This document shows positions 51,931 to 60,864 of a DNA stretch of 64,000 nt, piece after piece; the stretch's first letter is position 1; every line of letters starts with the position of its first letter. Origin of the DNA: Spirosoma oryzae. Lineage in GTDB: Bacteria > Bacteroidota > Bacteroidia > Cytophagales > Spirosomataceae. The notes under the pieces are model-generated. The model searched no databases and was not told where the DNA came from. It saw nothing but the letters and a program-made list of their open reading frames with translations. The position numbers were made by a program, and so were the translations under genes. The stretch lies in the NCBI RefSeq assembly GCF_003002825.1, contig NZ_PVTE01000021.1, positions 1 through 64,000 of the forward strand, read 5' to 3'.

Positions 51931-53127
51931 ATGAGAAAGGCATTGATAAATCGACTGGCTATTATCGTTGGCGTGATACTGGTCAGCGGAGCCGCTGTGG
52001 CACAGGTATCACCGTACCGATTTGAAGTAGAAGCCGGTGGCGGGCTGCTACGACTGCCTGACGTGGCCTACAATGGCTGGTCAGCCAAACAGCAACTGAC
52101 GGCATATATCAAACCACGGCTGGGCGTCTCCGTTGGTATAAACTGGGCTGGTACGACTAACACCGCCCCACTCTCCTACCTGCCTAATCAGTATGGCTTG
52201 CCTAATCCGGCACGGCTTAACGAATTTTACGTTCGTACGGATCGTATGCTCGATCTGTCGGCGGTGATATTGCCTATTCTGACCCGTCATCACCAAGTTT
52301 CCGTACGAGTTGGTTTATCAGCCTACCGCAGTAAAACGACGCAGGTCGATAGCCTGATCTATCCAAATCCACGTGATCGCTCAAGCTACGAAACGGTGCT
52401 GGACCAGCGCACAACGGACCGGGTGTCGCCTTTACTTGGCGTTGGCTACGACTATCGACTATCGAATCGCTGGTCGGTGGGGGCGTATGCGACGGCGTAT
52501 TTGAACGCACCCGATAAGCAAACCGTATCGACGTTTGGCTTGCGTTCAGCGTATCGATTCAACATCAGTGCCGATTCGCTCGGGCTGTCGGTAATCGACA
52601 AAAGCACGATACGAACAGGTATCCGGTTGGCTGGTAATGTGTCGGCATCGAACGAGCGCACCGTTGCCGACGTCTACAGTATTCGGGGAATTGGGGGCGT
52701 ATGGGCCGAGGTGCCGCTTTCGCTGACCTGGCAATTCCGGACGGAACTTAACTACGCACAACGCAGCGGGCAGACTAACGAAGTACGAACGGGGCGCGTG
52801 CGGTTTCTGCCGGGTGTTGACAACCGAAATTATCTGGAAATTCCCTTGCTCTTCCGTAATGAAGTTGCCTACAAGTGGCATCTGTACGTAGGGCCTTACT
52901 TCGCCACGTTGCTAAATGGTCGGGCTGAATTGGATGGAAAGCTAGTCGCGGTTGTACCGCACTCCGTTGTTGGGGTAATGCTGGGTGCCGATTATCAGTT
53001 GTCCGATCGCTTTTCAGTGGATGCCCGCTATCAGCGTGACCTGGTTCAGTTGTCGAGTCGGCCTTACGGTGGGCTGCACGGTTTTCAGCTAGGCCTGAAC
53101 TGGGCATTTCAACGCAGCAACCAATAA
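51931..53127 (+). CDS. Outer-membrane beta-barrel-like protein (second of two)
   Basis: 398 residues from the ATG at 51931 (MRKALINRLAIIVGVILVSG, signal peptide ending in GAAVAQ); the earlier in-frame start overlaps the previous gene and is rejected. The barrel-like strands include GGGLLRLPDVAYNGW, LTWQFRTELNYAQRSG and a C-terminal GLHGFQLGLNWAFQ. Similar in size and layout to the gene upstream but not an obvious copy. It is last in the operon, and its 3' end is folded into a 15-bp stem that can also serve the convergent GH1-like gene. Confidence 0.7.
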   Translation: MRKALINRLAIIVGVILVSGAAVAQVSPYRFEVEAGGGLLRLPDVAYNGWSAKQQLTAYIKPRLGVSVGINWAGTTNTAPLSYLPNQYGLPNPARLNEFYVRTDRMLDLSAVILPILTRHHQVSVRVGLSAYRSKTTQVDSLIYPNPRDRSSYETVLDQRTTDRVSPLLGVGYDYRLSNRWSVGAYATAYLNAPDKQTVSTFGLRSAYRFNISADSLGLSVIDKSTIRTGIRLAGNVSASNERTVADVYSIRGIGGVWAEVPLSLTWQFRTELNYAQRSGQTNEVRTGRVRFLPGVDNRNYLEIPLLFRNEVAYKWHLYVGPYFATLLNGRAELDGKLVAVVPHSVVGVMLGADYQLSDRFSVDARYQRDLVQLSSRPYGGLHGFQLGLNWAFQRSNQ

Positions 53128-53145
53128 CGTGTTGCTGCGTTGAAA
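53107..53145. terminator. Hairpin spanning the stop codon of the second OMP gene
   Basis: TTTCAACGCAGCAAC pairs perfectly with GTTGCTGCGTTGAAA (15 bp). The TAA stop (53125-53127) lies in the 9-nt loop. There is no long U-tract, so termination is weak or uses another mechanism; it separates the convergent genes. Confidence 0.6.
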
Positions 53146-53157
53146 TACGACTGATGC

Positions 53158-54504
53158 TTAGATTTCTACTTTCAGCCGGGCCGGGCGGTCAGATATTTCG
53201 AGCATCTCGGCATGTGGCACGATCGTAATCTGACCAAACTCGTCCAGAATTCGCCTATACGCTTCGGCGACGGGCCGGGGCTTACGATCCAGGTCATACA
53301 AACCGCATTCGTTGACCCGGTTGTTTTGTTCGGCTAGCTGCGTGTCCCAGTCGATCTGATCGATCAGGCTGTACCAGGTAAAGCCCAGCACAGGCACACC
53401 ATCATGGCGCATCCGCAGAATGCTGATCCACTGTTTGTTGAGCCAGCTGGGGGCAATATCGGCTTCGAACACGTTGGTTTCCGTGTGCATCACCGGCTTG
53501 CGATAGCGGAGGTAATAATCCTTGGTGATTTCGTACCAGCCCAGCACATCCATCGAAATCTGAATCGACCCGTCTGGTAGCCTAATGCGCTCGTTCCGGC
53601 CGTAGTAGTCGTTGCCCATGATCTGGTAGCCCGGTGGTTGTCCGGTCATAAACCAGTCGTATTCCTGCCGGGTCATGCCATTATCGAGTAGGTACATGCC
53701 AACCGTGGCCGAGGGCGGATTGGCGTACAGCAAATCGAGGGACAGGAAGCGAAGTTCGTTCTCCATCGAAATGTCGGGCGAGGGCGACGCATACAGTTCG
53801 TGCGTATACTCGGCACTTTCACTCTGGACGATGATGCAGTCGTTGCGGTGTTTGGCGATTCGTTGCGTACCGATGATACTGGCAGCTACAGCATGTTTCA
53901 TCGCCGTCACAAAGCCTTTGTCTGACTTCAGTTGTTCGTTCCAGATGCCGTCTTTACCGCTCGCTTTGGCCGTGACGTAAATCTCGTTGACGGGCGTGTA
54001 GTAGCGAACCCACGGGTAGCGTTTGGCTACGGCTTCGGCGTATTCCGCGAAGTGCATGGGTAGTTCCGGATTCTGAAAATTATCTACCCAGTCGGGTACG
54101 CCAAAGTGCATCAGATCGAGAATCGGCGTGATGCCCAGCCGCTTGATCTCGCCCATCGCTTCGTCGGCGAAACTCCAGTCGAACTTGCCGGGGCCTTTGT
54201 GAATGTCGTAATACGGCAAGCCGTAGCGCAATACTTTCAGGCCCAACTCTTTTACCAGACCCAGGTCTTCCTTGTATCGGTCGTAGTGTCCGCATTCCCG
54301 CAACTGATCGCGCCGGACTTTGCCCTTTTTGATCGTTGGGTAAGAGCATTCGATACCCGTTGCAAACATGAAGTTGCTGGGCATGTCGGTGGGGAGTCCC
54401 CGGCCATCATGTCCCCCGGCTCCGCCGAACTGATCGCCGTCGTAACCGGCCTCCCCTACTTCTTTTTTGATGATGTCTAAAAATCCTTTTTTCTTGGTTG
54501 CCAT
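53158..54504 (-). CDS. Glycoside hydrolase family 1-like protein
   Basis: 448 residues from the ATG at 54504 (MATKKKGFLDIIKKE). Clan A (beta/alpha)8 features: FMFATGIECSYP, acid/base Glu in YYTPVNEIYV (E174), nucleophile Glu in VMHTETNVF (E342) and the late WYSLIDQIDWDTQLAEQNNRVNECGLYDLDRKPRPVAEAYR of GH1. The N-terminal ~40 residues are Gly-rich and non-catalytic. No signal peptide, so cytoplasmic or attached to other proteins. It is a divergent GH1 relative; substrate unknown. It lies 95 bp downstream of the GMC oxidoreductase gene on the same strand. Confidence 0.8.
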   Translation of the reverse strand: MATKKKGFLDIIKKEVGEAGYDGDQFGGAGGHDGRGLPTDMPSNFMFATGIECSYPTIKKGKVRRDQLRECGHYDRYKEDLGLVKELGLKVLRYGLPYYDIHKGPGKFDWSFADEAMGEIKRLGITPILDLMHFGVPDWVDNFQNPELPMHFAEYAEAVAKRYPWVRYYTPVNEIYVTAKASGKDGIWNEQLKSDKGFVTAMKHAVAASIIGTQRIAKHRNDCIIVQSESAEYTHELYASPSPDISMENELRFLSLDLLYANPPSATVGMYLLDNGMTRQEYDWFMTGQPPGYQIMGNDYYGRNERIRLPDGSIQISMDVLGWYEITKDYYLRYRKPVMHTETNVFEADIAPSWLNKQWISILRMRHDGVPVLGFTWYSLIDQIDWDTQLAEQNNRVNECGLYDLDRKPRPVAEAYRRILDEFGQITIVPHAEMLEISDRPARLKVEI

Positions 54505-54599
54505 GCTATTGTGTTGGAGAATCAACCCCTGATAACGGATCAGAATGATGTCTTTGTGATTTGGCAAAAAGGGGAAAATAACCGCTGCTGGTGAGAACG

Positions 54600-56159
54600 T
54601 CAGACGTTCAGCCGGTTGCGGTTGGCTAAAAACTGATCGGCGGTCCGCAGCGACAGGGCCATGATTGTCAAGGCCGGGTTGACGGCGAGCGCACTAGGGA
54701 ACGTCGAATTATCGCTGATGAACAGATTCGGAACGTCGAACGATTGTCCATCGGCATTGACAACATTTGCCCCGCCGTCGTGACCCATCCGGCAGGTACC
54801 GATGATGTGCGCGTTTCGCTGGTAGGCCCAGATGTTTTTGGCACCGGCGGCTTCCCAGATCTGCCGCATGATCTTGTCGGCGTGGGCGGTCATACGGTGT
54901 TCATTCTCCCCGTTCGTGAAGTGAACGCGTGGCTTGGGTATCCCCCGCCCGTCTTTCTCGTCCGACAATTCCATGTAGTTGAAATCGTAGGGCAGGCAAT
55001 CGCCCAGGATGTTGATGCCGGCAACGTGGTTGTAGGCTCGCGCTGCCTGCTTGAACGCTTCCCCCCACAGGCCCCGCTGACGGGCCATCTGCTGCAAATA
55101 CGTTACGGGCATTACGCCGATCGACTGAAGCAGGTACCCACCTGCGAAGTCGGCATCGTCAGGGCGGTGAGTATCTTCCGAAATGACGGAACCTGGAATG
55201 CCTTTGTAGGGTCGGATGTCTTCGTCGAATTCGCCCCAAATCTGCAAACCGGTGTGCGCCATGAAGTTACGGCCCACCTGACCGCTGCTGTTGGCCAGCT
55301 GATTCAGCATGAGCAGTCGTGGGGTTTCGATAGCACCGGCACAAAGGAAGACGTAGTTGCATTTCTGCCGTTTCTCCTGTCCATTCTGAAGATAAACAAC
55401 CTCACTGATTCGTCCGCTGCTGTTTTTTACCAGCTGCGTAACATAGCATTCCGACCGTAGCTCGGCACCCTTGCTTAGCGCCAGCGGAATGTAGGTAACG
55501 TCCATGCTTGATTTAGCGCCGACGTTGCAACCGGCCTGGCAAAAACCCCGGTTCGCGCAGGCGGCCCGGTGGCCCAGTCCTTCCTGATGACGCCCTGCCG
55601 ACAAGGCTGCGTTAGCCGCCAGCGACGTTTTAATGCCCACTGCCTCGCAACCGCGCTCCATCAACTGGCCGGCACCGTTTATGGGTAGTGGAGGCATTGG
55701 GTACGATCGCTTGCGGGCCGGACCCCAGGGGTATTCCGAGGGGCCGGAAACACCGATAAAGTGTTCAATTTCGTCGTAGTAAGTAGCGATCTCGTCAAAG
55801 CTGATCGGCCAGTCGACACCCACGCCGAAGTCAGTTTTTAGTTGCAGGTCGTCGGGCTGAACGCGGGGCGTGTAAGCAGTATAGTGTAAGGTCGAACCCC
55901 CTACGCCAATGCCGGAGTTGTTGCTGCCGAACGGAACGGGGTCGGTGCCGGCGCTGAGTCGTTCGTCGTTCCAGAACAGTTTGTCTTGCCCAACCTCGTC
56001 GGTTGGAAAATCCTTCTTAGGGTCCCAGTACTGACCAGCCTCCAGCGCGACGACCTTCAGACCGGCCGCTGCCAGACGGGCCAGCAAGGGCGCACCGCCC
56101 GCCCCCGTACCGATCACAATCGCGTCGACTGTATCGTTGAGGCTATATTGATTGCTCAT
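54600..56159 (-). CDS. GMC-family FAD-dependent sugar dehydrogenase, large subunit
   Basis: 519 residues. FAD-binding VDAIVIGTGAGGAPLLARLA (11-30) and the GMC substrate loop IGVGGSTLHYTAYTPR. Three cysteines C201, C207 and C211 in ACANRGFCQAGC match the C-x5-C-x3-C spacing associated with a [3Fe-4S] cluster in FAD-glucose-dehydrogenase-type large subunits. The C-terminus has the catalytic His/Asn region (HIIGTCRMGHD, and VNPALTIMALSLRTADQFL). The partner small-subunit gene starts 54 bp upstream. It probably oxidises a sugar or polyol with a linked electron acceptor. Confidence 0.88.
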   Translation of the reverse strand: MSNQYSLNDTVDAIVIGTGAGGAPLLARLAAAGLKVVALEAGQYWDPKKDFPTDEVGQDKLFWNDERLSAGTDPVPFGSNNSGIGVGGSTLHYTAYTPRVQPDDLQLKTDFGVGVDWPISFDEIATYYDEIEHFIGVSGPSEYPWGPARKRSYPMPPLPINGAGQLMERGCEAVGIKTSLAANAALSAGRHQEGLGHRAACANRGFCQAGCNVGAKSSMDVTYIPLALSKGAELRSECYVTQLVKNSSGRISEVVYLQNGQEKRQKCNYVFLCAGAIETPRLLMLNQLANSSGQVGRNFMAHTGLQIWGEFDEDIRPYKGIPGSVISEDTHRPDDADFAGGYLLQSIGVMPVTYLQQMARQRGLWGEAFKQAARAYNHVAGINILGDCLPYDFNYMELSDEKDGRGIPKPRVHFTNGENEHRMTAHADKIMRQIWEAAGAKNIWAYQRNAHIIGTCRMGHDGGANVVNADGQSFDVPNLFISDNSTFPSALAVNPALTIMALSLRTADQFLANRNRLNV

Positions 56160-56213
56160 AGACTGTTGAGTTGTACATCCGTACCGACAGGTCGATACAG
56201 TGATAAACGGTGA

Positions 56214-56810
56214 TTAGTTGATCGGTCGGGGCTCGCGTGCTTCCAGATCGTTTAGTTTAGTACGTTGCCAGGTTGGCACGTCGGCCATGCCGACATAGCC
56301 GATTTCTTCCTGACCCAGCGGGTGCGAATAGTACGCACCTACGGTTTCGGCAAACAGCTCTTCGAAAAAACGGTCGGCGGGTACCTGCTGCCAGGTAATA
56401 CCGGGGGGCGTACCCGCCTGAATCGCGTTCAGTACTTCGTCCTGCTGTTCTGTAGGCAACTCGCAAAAGGGCGCACCGTACAAGGCAACGGCACTCTCGT
56501 CGGTTGCTTTCAGGCCCAGCCGGTACGCGTCCCGATCGGCGGGCATGCTGTCGTAACGCCATCCGTCGGATTGATTTCCGGTCAGCCGTTCGTCGATAAC
56601 GCCTACGATGTCGATACGACCCGCCGGATTGTCCTGCGGTAGGAGCCGGTCGATAATGCAGGTAAGCAGCTCGGCTTCGTCAGGCTGAAAAAACGTGGGC
56701 TGTCGGCGGGGCTTTTCCAGTCGCTCCGTCAGCGTCTGCCGGGTAGCCTCGGTAACGTCGTCTGTCTGAAGCAGCGCGCGTACCGTACCGGCGGGATAGT
56801 GATAGTCCAT
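56214..56810 (-). CDS. Gluconate 2-dehydrogenase subunit 3 family protein
   Basis: 198 residues, soluble. Alternating helices: FQPDEAELLTCIIDRLLPQD, AYRLGLKATDESAVALYGAP, LPTEQQDEVLNAIQAG and RFFEELFAETVGAYYSHPLGQEEIGYVG, the conserved end of the family. It is the partner (gamma) subunit of the GMC dehydrogenase encoded directly downstream. No Tat or Sec signal is seen, so the complex is probably cytoplasmic unless exported by another route. Confidence 0.87.
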   Translation of the reverse strand: MDYHYPAGTVRALLQTDDVTEATRQTLTERLEKPRRQPTFFQPDEAELLTCIIDRLLPQDNPAGRIDIVGVIDERLTGNQSDGWRYDSMPADRDAYRLGLKATDESAVALYGAPFCELPTEQQDEVLNAIQAGTPPGITWQQVPADRFFEELFAETVGAYYSHPLGQEEIGYVGMADVPTWQRTKLNDLEAREPRPIN

Positions 56811-56845
56811 GGTATGTTGTTCAATGTTTGTGGTATACTCTTTTT

Positions 56846-56926
56846 GTCGTCCCGACGTAGGAGGGGTCTTCGGTAGCTTCCAGTGTATAACGTATCGCCC
56901 GAAGATCCCTCCTGCGTCGGGATGAC
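56846..56926. repeat. Palindromic interspersed-type repeat between the dehydrogenase and SDR genes
   Basis: A 28-bp imperfect inverted repeat: left arm 56846-56873 and right arm 56899-56926 with a 25-nt spacer. The right arm read on the minus strand begins GTCATCCCGACGCAGGAGGG, a string reminiscent of REP/MITE families in many genomes. The three non-Watson-Crick positions are all G-U in the plus-strand RNA and C-A on the other strand. Confidence 0.75.
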
Positions 56927-56974
56927 AGAAGCGAGAGTAAATCGCTGTGCCTAGACAAACCTTGAACCCGCCAA

Positions 56975-57841
56975 TTAGCCCAGCTTACCACCCGTCACTT
57001 CAACGATGCTTCCGGTGATGAAGCTGCCATCCTCCGACGCTAGTAACACGTAGGCTGGAGCTAGTTCTTCCGGCTGACCCGGTCGGGCCAGGGCGACTTC
57101 ATGGCCGAAGTTCTTGACTTCATCCTCGGGCATCGTTCCGGGAATATTGGGTGTCCAGACCGGGCCGGGTGCCACGCAGTTGACCCGTATGCCTTTTTCG
57201 CCCAGTTGTATGGCCAGTGATTTGGTAAAGGCGTGGATGGCTGCCTTCGTCGCCGTGTAATCGACCAGAATCGGATTGCCGACAATGCCGACGATGCTAC
57301 CCGTGTTGACGATACAATCGCCTTTCTGAAAATGGGGCAGCGCAGCCTGCGCCATAAAGAAATAAGCGATGATATTGGTGTCGAACGCCCGGCGGAGCTG
57401 CTCTTCCGAAATGTCTTCCAGCTTTTCCTGCGCCATTTGGTAAGCTGCATTGTTCACCAGAATATTCAGCGAGCCGTAATGATCGACGGTTTGTTTTACC
57501 GCGTCCATGCAGTTTGCCTTCTGGCGTACGTCAGCCTGGATGACCAGGCACTGCCCACCCTTCGACTCAACCAGTTTCTTGGTTTCAGCTGCGTCGTCCG
57601 AGTTTTCGTTGTAGACGATAGCGACCTTAGCCCCCTCCATTGCAAAGGCGGTCGCCACGGCCCGACCAATGCCGGAGTCGGCACCGGTGATGATGGCTAC
57701 TTTTCCGGCCAGTTTGCCTGCTGCTTTATAAAAGTTCAGTTCGGTAGCCGGCTTTGGCGTCATCTCGGATTGCTTAGCTGGGTACTGCTGTTGCTGTGCC
57801 GCGATCTCTTTTGACGTCGGGCGAAATGGTGTTTCGTTCAT
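56975..57841 (-). CDS. SDR family oxidoreductase (glucose-dehydrogenase/YhdF-like)
   Basis: 288 residues, Rossmann fold. Cofactor loop ITGADSGIGRAVA (51-63), NNAA (130-133), catalytic S182 in NTGSIVG and the Y195-x3-K199 pair in DYTATKAAIH. The N-terminal ~40 residues (PAKQSEMTPKP) are typical of the stress-type SDRs. The final GGKLG motif is standard. It probably belongs to the sugar-oxidation group, separated from the dehydrogenase small subunit by the palindromic repeat. Confidence 0.88.
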   Translation of the reverse strand: MNETPFRPTSKEIAAQQQQYPAKQSEMTPKPATELNFYKAAGKLAGKVAIITGADSGIGRAVATAFAMEGAKVAIVYNENSDDAAETKKLVESKGGQCLVIQADVRQKANCMDAVKQTVDHYGSLNILVNNAAYQMAQEKLEDISEEQLRRAFDTNIIAYFFMAQAALPHFQKGDCIVNTGSIVGIVGNPILVDYTATKAAIHAFTKSLAIQLGEKGIRVNCVAPGPVWTPNIPGTMPEDEVKNFGHEVALARPGQPEELAPAYVLLASEDGSFITGSIVEVTGGKLG

Positions 57842-57942
57842 GAGTATTCGTAGTAATAGGTGCTCAAGGGGTTACAAGCGAAGGCTAAACCGGGTGTAGT
57901 GGCCGTTTGTTGCCCGCATCGATTAAACAAACCGATGTTCAC

Positions 57943-57980
57943 AAAAAACGGGTATCCCGGCACCAAAGCCGAACTACCCG
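57943..57980 (-). terminator. Terminator after the DUF2141 gene
   Basis: Minus strand: CGGGTA pairs with TACCCG, with an inner GGC/GCC pairing, followed by TTTTTTG. It ends the gene finishing at 58005. Confidence 0.7.
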
Positions 57981-58004
57981 CCGAAAACGTATACGGTTAA
58001 TCGT

Positions 58005-58451
58005 TTACAACTCCATCATGCTAACCTGAACGGCCTTGTTACCGTCGAGGGTAAATGCACACTGGTCGAACGTGGGTGGCCCCATGAGCATCGTCACGTT
58101 CGAAAAGCCAAAGGGCTCGGCCGGCATTTGACCCGAAAAATCCATCGTTTTGTTATCGTTCATATCCTGGAAGATGCGAACAGCGTACTTGCCCGGCTTC
58201 AGATCGCTGAACGTTACTACTGCATCACCCGTGGCGGGTACGTCGATGGTCTGCGTAACGGCCGACTTACCGGAAAACGTCTTGTCGTCGGTAGCCAGGC
58301 CCACGTAGAACTTGCCGGAGCGTTGGACGATGCCGGTTACGGTGACGGTCAGTTTGTGTGTGGCGGAATCGGCGGGCGCAGCTGTTGTGCGAGCGAATGA
58401 CTGGGTAAGGACAGCAACGAGCAGGACGAGTGTAAAGAGGATTGATTTCAT
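58005..58451 (-). CDS. Exported DUF2141 domain protein
   Basis: 148 residues with a signal peptide (MKSILFTLVLLVAVLTQSFA). The mature domain is a beta-sandwich: KLTVTVTGIVQRSGKFYVGL, VVTFSDLKPGKYAVRIFQDMND and NKTMDFSGQMPAEPFGFSN, all DUF2141 landmarks. Function unknown; these small periplasmic proteins are common in Bacteroidota and Proteobacteria. Transcribed alone. Confidence 0.88.
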   Translation of the reverse strand: MKSILFTLVLLVAVLTQSFARTTAAPADSATHKLTVTVTGIVQRSGKFYVGLATDDKTFSGKSAVTQTIDVPATGDAVVTFSDLKPGKYAVRIFQDMNDNKTMDFSGQMPAEPFGFSNVTMLMGPPTFDQCAFTLDGNKAVQVSMMEL

Positions 58452-58606
58452 GGAAGCTGACGGTCGTGTCGGTTAAGTCGGGCGGTATTGCCCGGCCTGA
58501 CAAACATAGCAGGTACCAGAAGCCCTGTGCAACTCGCAGGGATGAACAGTACGAATCTGGGACGATTTGCACGAAAAAACTGCCTTTGGGATGAATGGGC
58601 GGCTCT

Positions 58607-60535
58607 TTAGTCGTTGTTCAGTGTCAGATTGCCGACCTTGTTGTAGCGAATTTCATCCTCGGCCAGCATCTGATTGATCGTCTGCGTCAGCATCTCTTCG
58701 TTGGTCTGCGCAAAATAGTGAGCCAGTTGTTTGGGCGACACGCCGGGTCCATTGGCCAAGGCGACATAGGCGCGTACTTCAGCCCGGACGGCAGCATCGG
58801 CCTGCTCCGCCTGCTTCTTTCGTTTCAGGCAATTGTCGCAAATACCGCAGCGGTCGTTGGTGCGTTCGCCGAAGTAAGCCTGTAACAGCCGGGTCCGGCA
58901 CTGGGTCGGATGCTCAGTGTACAGAATGGCCGCGTTGACTTTGCGCAGGGCCTGCTCCCGCCGGCGTTTCAGTTCGGCCACGTCGATAGGAAGCGTAGGT
59001 GCATCATAGCGGGGCGTCAGAAACGTAAGCTGCGGTTTGTCTTTCTGCTTCTCATAGACAACGACATTGCGCTGATGCAGCGACTCCAGCATGGCAACGA
59101 TCTCCGGCTGATTGATCAGAAACGTCCGCGCCAGTGTCGACTCGGAGATGGTGACGAAGTCGGTAAACAGTTCGCCACCGTAGTAGCGTAGCAGCAGTTT
59201 CAGAAACGGATCGAGTTTGGGGTTCATCACCTGAAACTCGTACAGTTGCCGATTGTCCAGCGCCATCACCAGCCGCGACGGGTGGAAATAGTTTTCGTTC
59301 AACTGAATCAGCCCTTCGAGTTGCAGTTGTTTCAGCGCGTAGTGCGTTTCGGTTGGCGGCAGGTCGTAGGTATGTGTGAAGGCGGCAATGTCGAAATCAT
59401 AACTGTTGAATTGCCCCCCGCCGACCGGTACGGCTGTGTAGTTGGCCAGTGCCTGATACACGCGACGCAGCATCTCGACCGGCTGATACACCTGCTCGGT
59501 ACGTTGCCGTAGCTGCTCCAGATCGGCGGGTGCGTAGAGCATGACGGCATATGCTTTCTGCCCATCACGCCCGGCCCGGCCCGCTTCCTGGTAGTAGGCT
59601 TCGAGCGAATCGGGTACGTCGAGGTGAATGACCACGCGCACGTCAGGTTTGTCGATACCCATACCGAATGCATTGGTCGATACCATCACGCGGGTTTGGT
59701 TTTGCAGCCAGGCATCCTGTTTGGCGGTGCGCTCCTGCGTACTCAGACCCGCATGGTAAAAATCAGCTGACACCCCCTGTCGATTGAGCCAGTCGGCCAT
59801 GCGCTGCGTTTGCCGACGGCTGCGTACGTACACGATGCCACAACCCGGCACCCGGCTCAGAATGCGTAATACCCGATCTTCTTTCTGCTCGGTTTGCAGG
59901 ACCGAGTACGACAGGTTGGGTCGGGCGAACGTTTGCCGGAAAACAAGCGGTGGCTGATCCTTGAGCGACCGGATGGCCAGCTTGTCGATGATATCATTCT
60001 GTACGTCGGGCGTAGCAGAGGCCGTCAAGGCAATCAGGGGCGCGTCGGGAATCAGCTCACGAAACTCAGCGATTTGCAGATACGGCGGTCGGAAGTCGTA
60101 ACCCCAGGCCGATACGCAGTGGGCTTCATCGATGGCCAGCAGACAAACATTCATCTGCTTGACCCGCTCGATGACCAGTTCCGTCCGCAGCCGTTCGGGC
60201 GACAGGTACAGAAATTTGGTGTTGCCGTAGATACAGTTGTCGAGCGTCGTGTCGATCTCACGGTAGTGCATGCCCGCGTAAATCGCTGCCGCCGGAATCC
60301 CCCGCCGACGCAGCTGATCGACCTGATCTTTCATCAGCGCAATCAACGGCGTTACGACGATACAGACGCCTGGCATGGCCAGGGTCGGTACCTGAAAGCA
60401 GATCGATTTACCACCCCCGGTGGGCATCAGTACGAGCACATCCTGCCCGTCGAGTACAGCATTGACCACGTCTTCCTGCATGGGCCGGAAGGCGGAGTAA
60501 CCCCAGAATTGCTGTAAAATTTGCCGAATGGTCAT
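58607..60535 (-). CDS. recQ: ATP-dependent DNA helicase RecQ
   Basis: 642 residues from the ATG at 60535 (MTIRQILQQFWGYSAFRPMQ); an upstream frame adds 13 unlikely residues. SF2 helicase motifs: I MPTGGGKSICFQ, II AIDEAHCVSAWGYDFRP, III ALTASATPDVQ, VI QEAGRAGRDG. The zinc cluster CRTRLLQAYFGERTNDRCGICDNC and the C-terminal winged-helix/HRDC-like part follow. RecQ unwinds forks and recombination intermediates. The 329-bp gap upstream has only weak promoter-like TACCTTCG. Confidence 0.95.
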   Translation of the reverse strand: MTIRQILQQFWGYSAFRPMQEDVVNAVLDGQDVLVLMPTGGGKSICFQVPTLAMPGVCIVVTPLIALMKDQVDQLRRRGIPAAAIYAGMHYREIDTTLDNCIYGNTKFLYLSPERLRTELVIERVKQMNVCLLAIDEAHCVSAWGYDFRPPYLQIAEFRELIPDAPLIALTASATPDVQNDIIDKLAIRSLKDQPPLVFRQTFARPNLSYSVLQTEQKEDRVLRILSRVPGCGIVYVRSRRQTQRMADWLNRQGVSADFYHAGLSTQERTAKQDAWLQNQTRVMVSTNAFGMGIDKPDVRVVIHLDVPDSLEAYYQEAGRAGRDGQKAYAVMLYAPADLEQLRQRTEQVYQPVEMLRRVYQALANYTAVPVGGGQFNSYDFDIAAFTHTYDLPPTETHYALKQLQLEGLIQLNENYFHPSRLVMALDNRQLYEFQVMNPKLDPFLKLLLRYYGGELFTDFVTISESTLARTFLINQPEIVAMLESLHQRNVVVYEKQKDKPQLTFLTPRYDAPTLPIDVAELKRRREQALRKVNAAILYTEHPTQCRTRLLQAYFGERTNDRCGICDNCLKRKKQAEQADAAVRAEVRAYVALANGPGVSPKQLAHYFAQTNEEMLTQTINQMLAEDEIRYNKVGNLTLNND

Positions 60536-60864
60536 ACAAGGCTGATGGCTCAGCGAATTGCGATCGTTGTGCACCCGTTGCTAGCACGAAGGTACACACG
60601 GACACAGATAACCGGAATGTAACAACTGTCGTTCATGGCTGCGTTGAACAACGCTACGATTGATTCCCGCTTGCGCCAATCTGTACGCACGGGAAAGCCA
60701 ACCCGCTATTCAATCAGAAAATGAACGTTAGAGCGGGTAGTAAGCTGCCTTTTTACGTTTCTGTACTTACCTTGAGCATTGTCGCCCAGTACCGATTCGG
60801 GAAACGACTCACGCTGACAATCAGACTATAAGCAAACTCAATCGTTATTGACTACTACTTGTAC
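60536..60864. other. Intergenic region between recQ and the T9SS metalloprotease gene
   Basis: 329 bp without a credible gene. The minus strand has TACCTTCG (60594-60587), one mismatch from TAnnTTTG and a possible recQ promoter. A short ACCCGCT/AGCGGGT dyad lies at 60700-60738. The plus strand has TACCTTGA-like sequence near 60766 that could serve the downstream gene. Nothing else stands out. Confidence 0.35.

Noticed and set aside
54744-55460. A 238-codon plus-strand frame opposite the GMC dehydrogenase
   Set aside because: It is antisense to a well-supported FAD enzyme; no start signal or family resemblance.
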